From the NCBI RefSeq assembly GCF_000003815.2, contig NC_049985.1, forward strand, positions 10,663,601 to 10,723,600: a DNA stretch of 60,000 nt, written 5' to 3'. This stretch comes from Branchiostoma floridae. Lineage: Eukaryota; Chordata; Leptocardii; Amphioxiformes; Branchiostomatidae. The notes beneath the pieces were generated by a model. It was given only the letters and a program-made list of their open reading frames with translations. It made no database searches and was not told where the DNA came from. A program made the translations under genes and the position numbers. Below, piece after piece: positions 55,002-60,000 of this stretch. Positions within the stretch are counted from its first letter, which is position 1, and each line of letters starts with the position of its first letter.

Positions 55002-58000
55002 CCCTGATTGACCTTGCCGTATCTGTAGCACCATGGACTCCCCCCTCCACACCGGTCACCTGGGGCACACTTCTGAACAGTCTCAATACTCATTAAGTTA
55101 TTATAATCCCTGTTACAGACTCATAAAATCATACAGATTGGGCATACAGGTATATGTGTGATGCTTCCTTACAGAATTGATACAACTGCACAAACAACAA
55201 ATGCTCGGACAGACTTTTCCAGCAGTGTTTCAAAGGAAAAGGGTAAGACGCTTTTCCAAATGTCTCACTGTTTGTCAATCTTTTGTTCAGTTGTGTTGGT
55301 AGGTAGGAACATCTATAATGTACCTGAATACCTAATCTTTATCAATGGGAATGTAGTAAGATTCTTTTTCTCATGATTCAGTCAGTGTGGAAAACTCTGA
55401 ATTTTCCTGAATGTATGGCTCTGAGACTGAAGCCACTTTGAGTCACCATATCCTTATTTTACGATTAAGGAATGACTGTTCAAAAGGACACATGATAAAC
55501 TCTATTATATTTGTAGTACTAAAGGAGCTAGTCTAAGAGAATAATAACATATAACCTTTTTCATTTGAAATGACAAAGTCATATCAGGAAACGTATTTGC
55601 ACTGTTTTGATAAACCAGCAATCCTTTGATGAGATTTAAGACTCTCCTGTCATGTTCAGAGACATTTGGACATGATTCCGGTGGCAATGTTTTGAGTATT
55701 TGTTTTGTACCTTTTTGTTATGTCTTTGACCAGCTCTGCACATAGAAAAACACTTGTTAAAAGAGAAATACATTGTATTAAAAACATCAGGTATAATGAG
55801 AAGGTTAGCTGAAAGAGCTTCCTTATTGTTAGAGATGTCAACATGATTATGTTTAGTTAGTCTTGTCTGCACATGTACAGTCAAAACTGCCTAAGAAGAC
55901 CACTGATGGGACTGACCAAATCTGGACTATGTACTAGTAGACAGGTGGTAACTATAGACATGATTCTCAATGCTTGTGTCAATGGGAAAATTATCTATTG
56001 GGACCATCAAAAAGTGGTCACATTGTCCAGGGGGTCCTTATGTAAAGGTGGTTACTTGAACAGCTGTGACTGGTGAACTTCTTCAGATCAGACTTTAGTA
56101 CCAGCCGTGTAAACGTGTACACGTAGAGTACACTCGCTCGGTGCTACCACGCAGACGTGAATCCTTCGTGCATCCTACTCCAATGTGTGCATGTTTGTAT
56201 GTATGTATCTCAGGATTGGCGGAATGTCGAAAACTAAGCGGGAGACGAACTTTGTAGAGAAAACTTGAGACCAACCGATTTGGTGAGTGGACCTAACGTG
56301 CATTAATGACTATAGTTAATATAATGACCATGGTTGTGCCCATACAAGTATGTGATTCTTCAACCTGTGTCTTTCAGTACCAGCCAGCGAGAATGGTGGA
56401 AAGTACTTCCATGCAGTATATATATATATACACCACCTTTGTGAACGCTCTGATTAAGATCATAATGCAAGTAGGGGTAGACTTATAATGCTATAATGTA
56501 TTATTATTTTCTACGAAACTTGTTGCTGTTTTACACATCGTTTTTTGATATATCATTGTATTATGTTGTTATGACTCATGCAGGTAGTTGAAATTGTTTT
56601 ATTATTTGATACATAATTATTTGAATGCAGTGAAGATGTTGATGCCTTCCCTATGGATGAATACAAATTATTAGATGATACAAATGTATAGAGTCAGAGA
56701 TATGTTTATAAGATGTAGTATCAGAAGTTGCCTCGGCTGTAGTGAGATGGCGGGTCACTTGTCAGAAGACTTCGTTCTTGTTTGTAGTTAAACACCTGAT
56801 TTAGACACATTGGCACCAAGTATGTCACCAATGTACCAATGTTGCATTGTTCCTTTCCCCAACACAAGTTTTTTGGCCATGCCTCAAGGGTGGAGCATTA
56901 TATTTTGATTACTATTTGGTTCATGAAGATAGGAAAAGTCTCATCTTCTCTGTCTCATCAACTGCTTTGGGGCTGAAGAAATAGTGGAAATTGGTGAATA
57001 ATCTGCCAGAGAAGGAAAACTAACTTCAAAACTACCTAGCTTTAGTTAGCGTCCAACTGCTGCTACCAAGCTTTTCTCCACTCCCAACATTTGCTAGCCA
57101 GCATGTAATGGTTGCTACTCAGCTAAAGGCTGCCTTTTACAGCCAGTACCCAGCTTAAGTTTGCTTCCAACAGTCTTAACGGAATCTTCAGTTAGCGTTC
57201 AATGGTCGCTACCCAGCTTTATTCCACTTCCAACAGTCGCTACCAAATTTTTTTCCATTTCCAATGGTTTAGAAAGCGTTGGAATCTGACTAAAGCTAAC
57301 AAGACTAGATTCCATGCAATTCATCGTATTTGACAAATTTCTACTATTTCTTCAGGACTGAGTGGGATAGAGACTCATGAAAGTCCCCAAAATGCTGTCA
57401 GTTCAACACAGAGCTGCACTGGTGTTTTTGACTAACCGTTTCTCCCAGTTAGGCACTTCTAAATTATTTCAGGGGATGTGGTATATATCTAGAAATCTTC
57501 CTGTGAAGAGCATGCCTTATTTCCAGCTCTGTCCTCGGGATGAAGGGAAGGACTGTAAGTAGAGGAGATGTGGTATGCCGATAGGTTGTTAATAAAGACT
57601 ATTGTTCGATCAAATACACAGGTTTTGTCTCATGTCTTACTACAGAAACAAGTTCAGAGTAGTTTTAGCCTGATCGATTACAATCCTCGAGAAGCTTGAT
57701 GACCAACACATCTGAATAGAATTGGGAGCATCCTGTTACATGTTGATCTGTGTACTGGCATGGGCCAATGACATTGTTGCTAGACCGAAAACTCTTTTTG
57801 CCATCGTGTTGGCGACTATGATGACTGGTTTCCATAGTTACAGAGAATCCTGAGATCCTATTGGATGGGTTTCATAATGATTAAGAAGCCTGTGCTCCTA
57901 TTGGTAGCTCTGGGAATAGGAACGGTTCTGAGTTAGCTATAGAGCCGAGGCCACAGAGCCGTATAGGCCTTGGAAACAGTCTGGCATCCAGGTTAGCCAA

Positions 58001-58400
58001 GGGTTGTTTACGGAAGACTTAAAACAAACTGGCTGAGAATCATTTTAAGTCATCCAACTTTCTGGAAGCTGTTATGCTTGTGTGATTATGCATTTAAAAA
58101 GGCGAATAACCAGATGACATGACCAGAACTGACATGCGGTGAAGATGATGATGATGAAAGTTATGGAACATTACAATTGTGGCTCGATTTCCCAGAAAGC
58201 CCGTCATGACGTCAAACTGTTAATGTGTAATATCCAGTCGGACCGTTTGTTTGCTGAACACACAGATTTTGCAGGTGTCACCAACACTCAGTGACGGTTG
58301 ACCTCTGTACTTCAGCCTTTCTATGTACCTACTATTTTTATTTATTTATTATGAATAAAGTTCTTCGTGTGTATGGCTTATAACACATCTTAGGAAATTC
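55002..58400 (+). other. CHIC 3' UTR candidate and intergenic DNA before the caspase
   Basis: No second gene is supported. Possible CHIC poly(A) signals are AATAAA at 57591-57596 and at 58354-58359; the latter is followed by GTTCTTCGTGTGTATGG, a good GT-rich context, implying a 2.6 or 3.4 kb 3' UTR. A repeat starting TACAGTCAAAACTG lies at about 55876. Around 57.0-57.26 kb GCTACCMAGCTTT and CCACTYCCAACA phrases recur in a loose repeat. Confidence 0.4.
58354..58359 (+). terminator. candidate CHIC poly(A) signal AATAAA
   Basis: AATAAAG with a GT-rich downstream stretch, 3.35 kb past the CHIC stop and 0.9 kb before the caspase ATG. An alternative AATAAA lies at 57591. Confidence 0.4.
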
Positions 58401-59273
58401 ACGCGTAAGTTGTAACATATATATTAGTTATGAAAAACGTCAGGTACAGCAGTGGAGAATCTGGCTGAATATTTTGATATATGGGCCCCCTTTCGGCCTT
58501 TGTTCTGAAGGGGGAATCCCCTGACGTATTGTTGTTATACAACGCTACCTAAAGCGTTACAATTGTCGCTAGCGAGGTTCCATACAGGTACGGTTACCTC
58601 TCCTTTGGTTATCCTCCAGTGCGTCTCCAGACATCGCCACCTTTACAGGCGATGTCGGTTTAATAGTTGATGATGTTGGTGAGATGTGTACAGTTGTAAT
58701 ACGGGGCAGTTCTGTGTTAGTGAAAGTAGACCGACTACTTGTTCATGGTGTTGGTCTAGAGGTCATGCAGCTGTGAGCTTTAGAACTTTATAATCAAATG
58801 TTAACGTGACAAAAGAGAAGCTTTCCCACCAAAGTGTTTCTGTGCAGGTAATGAAAGAATTGTGTGATGGAAAAGTTGGTAGCTATCGACGAATTCTGGT
58901 CAGTTGATAATGGGATTTGCTTTGGGTACAACATATCTACCACTCCCTGCAAAGCAAACATAGTGCTGCATTTCTGGGTTCCATATCAAAGCCAGTCAGG
59001 CAACTGCTGAATTTGTAAATATTTTTGCGCATTTTCTATATATGTTAAAACGTGTGGAGAAGAAAAACATGGGGAAAACTTGCAAATATCTGCTTTTAGA
59101 TTATGTCGACAAGGACCCTACAACTACCAATCGTTGTCGGTCTATATGTCACTAACGGCATCAGTGAGAAAGTGAATCAACGCACCTTGCCCGTACTTCA
59201 GATTCACAAATAAACCTGCAATAGCGCTCTAATCACGGTGGGGCTTTGTTTTGCGATAGGCATTCGGGAGAAA
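58401..59273. other. 5' flank of the caspase gene
   Basis: No gene or clear promoter motif is identified. A TTTTGCGATAG acceptor-like site at about 59253-59259, just before the ATG, leaves open an upstream exon. An in-frame TAA at 59211 closes the frame if there is none. Confidence 0.35.
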
Positions 59274-60000
59274 ATGACGGAGGACACGAGAGAGCTTGTG
59301 GAACAATACATGGACGCCGACCGAAAATACGTACAACAGATGCAAAGTACTTTATGTCAACTGGAAGAAAAGCTACGGCAAGTAACCGCAGACAGAGACC
59401 GTCTTGTCTCAGCCAAAGACCTGGCAGACAAGAAGAGAATACGTGCAACGAGGGAGAGGGATCAACTTGCCAAGGACAGACTCCGAGTCAAAGATGAGAA
59501 TGAACGACTGAAGAAAGTTCTCTTCTCCAACAAGACCGTACAAGTCTACGCGATGAACCATTATCCAAAGGGAGTTTGTCTCATCATTAACAATATCAAC
59601 TTCAGGGGACTGCCGTCAAGGGTGGAAGCAGAAGCGGATACAGGTAGGTTATCAGCAGTTTAGCTATTTGCAACGTCAGGAAGCAATGCAGATGGATTTT
59701 CATGCAACATCCAGACCAGTTTATAAAGTGATTTATTTGTATGGCAACGTTACCGATGAGTAGTTTAAGTCTACATTCTTTTGTACAGGTCGTCTGGCCA
59801 GAGTCTTCGGCAGCTTTGACTTCAAAGTGGTGACCTTGCAGGATCTCGATCATTCCAAGATGATTGACGTGTTAATGAGACAGGGAGAAGACGACCACTC
59901 GAACTACGACTGCTTCGTGTGCTGTATCATGTCCCACGGCACCACGGGAAAGGTGTTCTCGTCTAACGACGTCGGCATCGACATTCTCGAACTGATCAAA
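59274..60000 (+). CDS. caspase with coiled-coil-like N-terminus (5' part, runs off right edge)
   Basis: Cysteine protease of the caspase family (C14). Exon 1 59274-59643 and exon 2 from 59789 join G|GT in phase 1 with GT-AG sites. Residues 1 to about 85 are charged and heptad-like (LEEKLRQVTADRDRL, RERDQLAKDRLRVKDENERL) with no DED or CARD evident. The large-subunit domain then begins at YAMNHYPKGVCLIINNINF, followed by the GRLARVFGSFDFKVVTLQDL region and HSNYDCFVCCIMSHGTTGKV, which holds the catalytic His (SHG). The active-site Cys (QACxG type) and small subunit are beyond the window. PKGVCLIINN and DCFVCCIMSHG are closest to caspase-8/10-like proteins from memory; the exact class is uncertain. 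The ATG is the first after an in-frame TAA, but an upstream exon is possible. Confidence 0.88.

Overview
The window looks like chordate nuclear DNA, most likely an amphioxus (Branchiostoma). Short exons sit in long AT-rich introns and intergenic DNA with GT-AG splice sites, microsatellites and many small inverted-repeat elements. Three runs of exactly 100 N mark unsized assembly gaps. The species call is inference from gene content: two neighbouring genes are the ParaHox genes Xlox (Pdx) and Gsx.

Layout. At 1-4639 (minus strand) lies the 5' part of Xlox: exon 1 with the FPWM hexapeptide, then intron running off the left edge. The homeodomain exon is not in the window. From 4640 to about 29.5 kb is gene-poor DNA between Xlox and Gsx, with two GC-rich blocks (14.6-15.3 and 26.85-28.2 kb), decayed tandem arrays, a tRNA-derived SINE, and several MITE or foldback families with visible target-site duplications. 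Gsx occupies 29.5-33.4 kb (minus, two exons, TATA box and poly(A) signal visible). Starting about 200 bp upstream of Gsx and running the other way is a candidate three-exon gene (33.6-38.6 kb, plus) that I cannot assign to a family. SYCP1, the synaptonemal complex transverse-filament protein, lies at 40.28-43.5 kb (minus) with essentially its whole coding region in one exon, broken only by a gap. Its predicted non-coding first exon starts beside CHIC (46.9-55.0 kb, plus, six exons, 165 aa), so the two appear to share a bidirectional promoter holding a perfect cAMP-response element. The right edge (59.27-60 kb, plus) opens a caspase gene whose large-subunit domain follows a coiled-coil-like N-terminus; it continues past the window.

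Functional picture. Gsx and Xlox are developmental transcription factors (anterior neural and endodermal/pancreatic in other chordates, from family knowledge). CHIC next to Gsx matches the CHIC2-GSX2 linkage of human chromosome 4, so this is an ancient neighbourhood. SYCP1 (meiosis) and the caspase (cell death) are unrelated in function and seem to be passengers or local residents. Spliced coordinates were read by eye from splice consensus and reading frame; no alignment or transcript was available.
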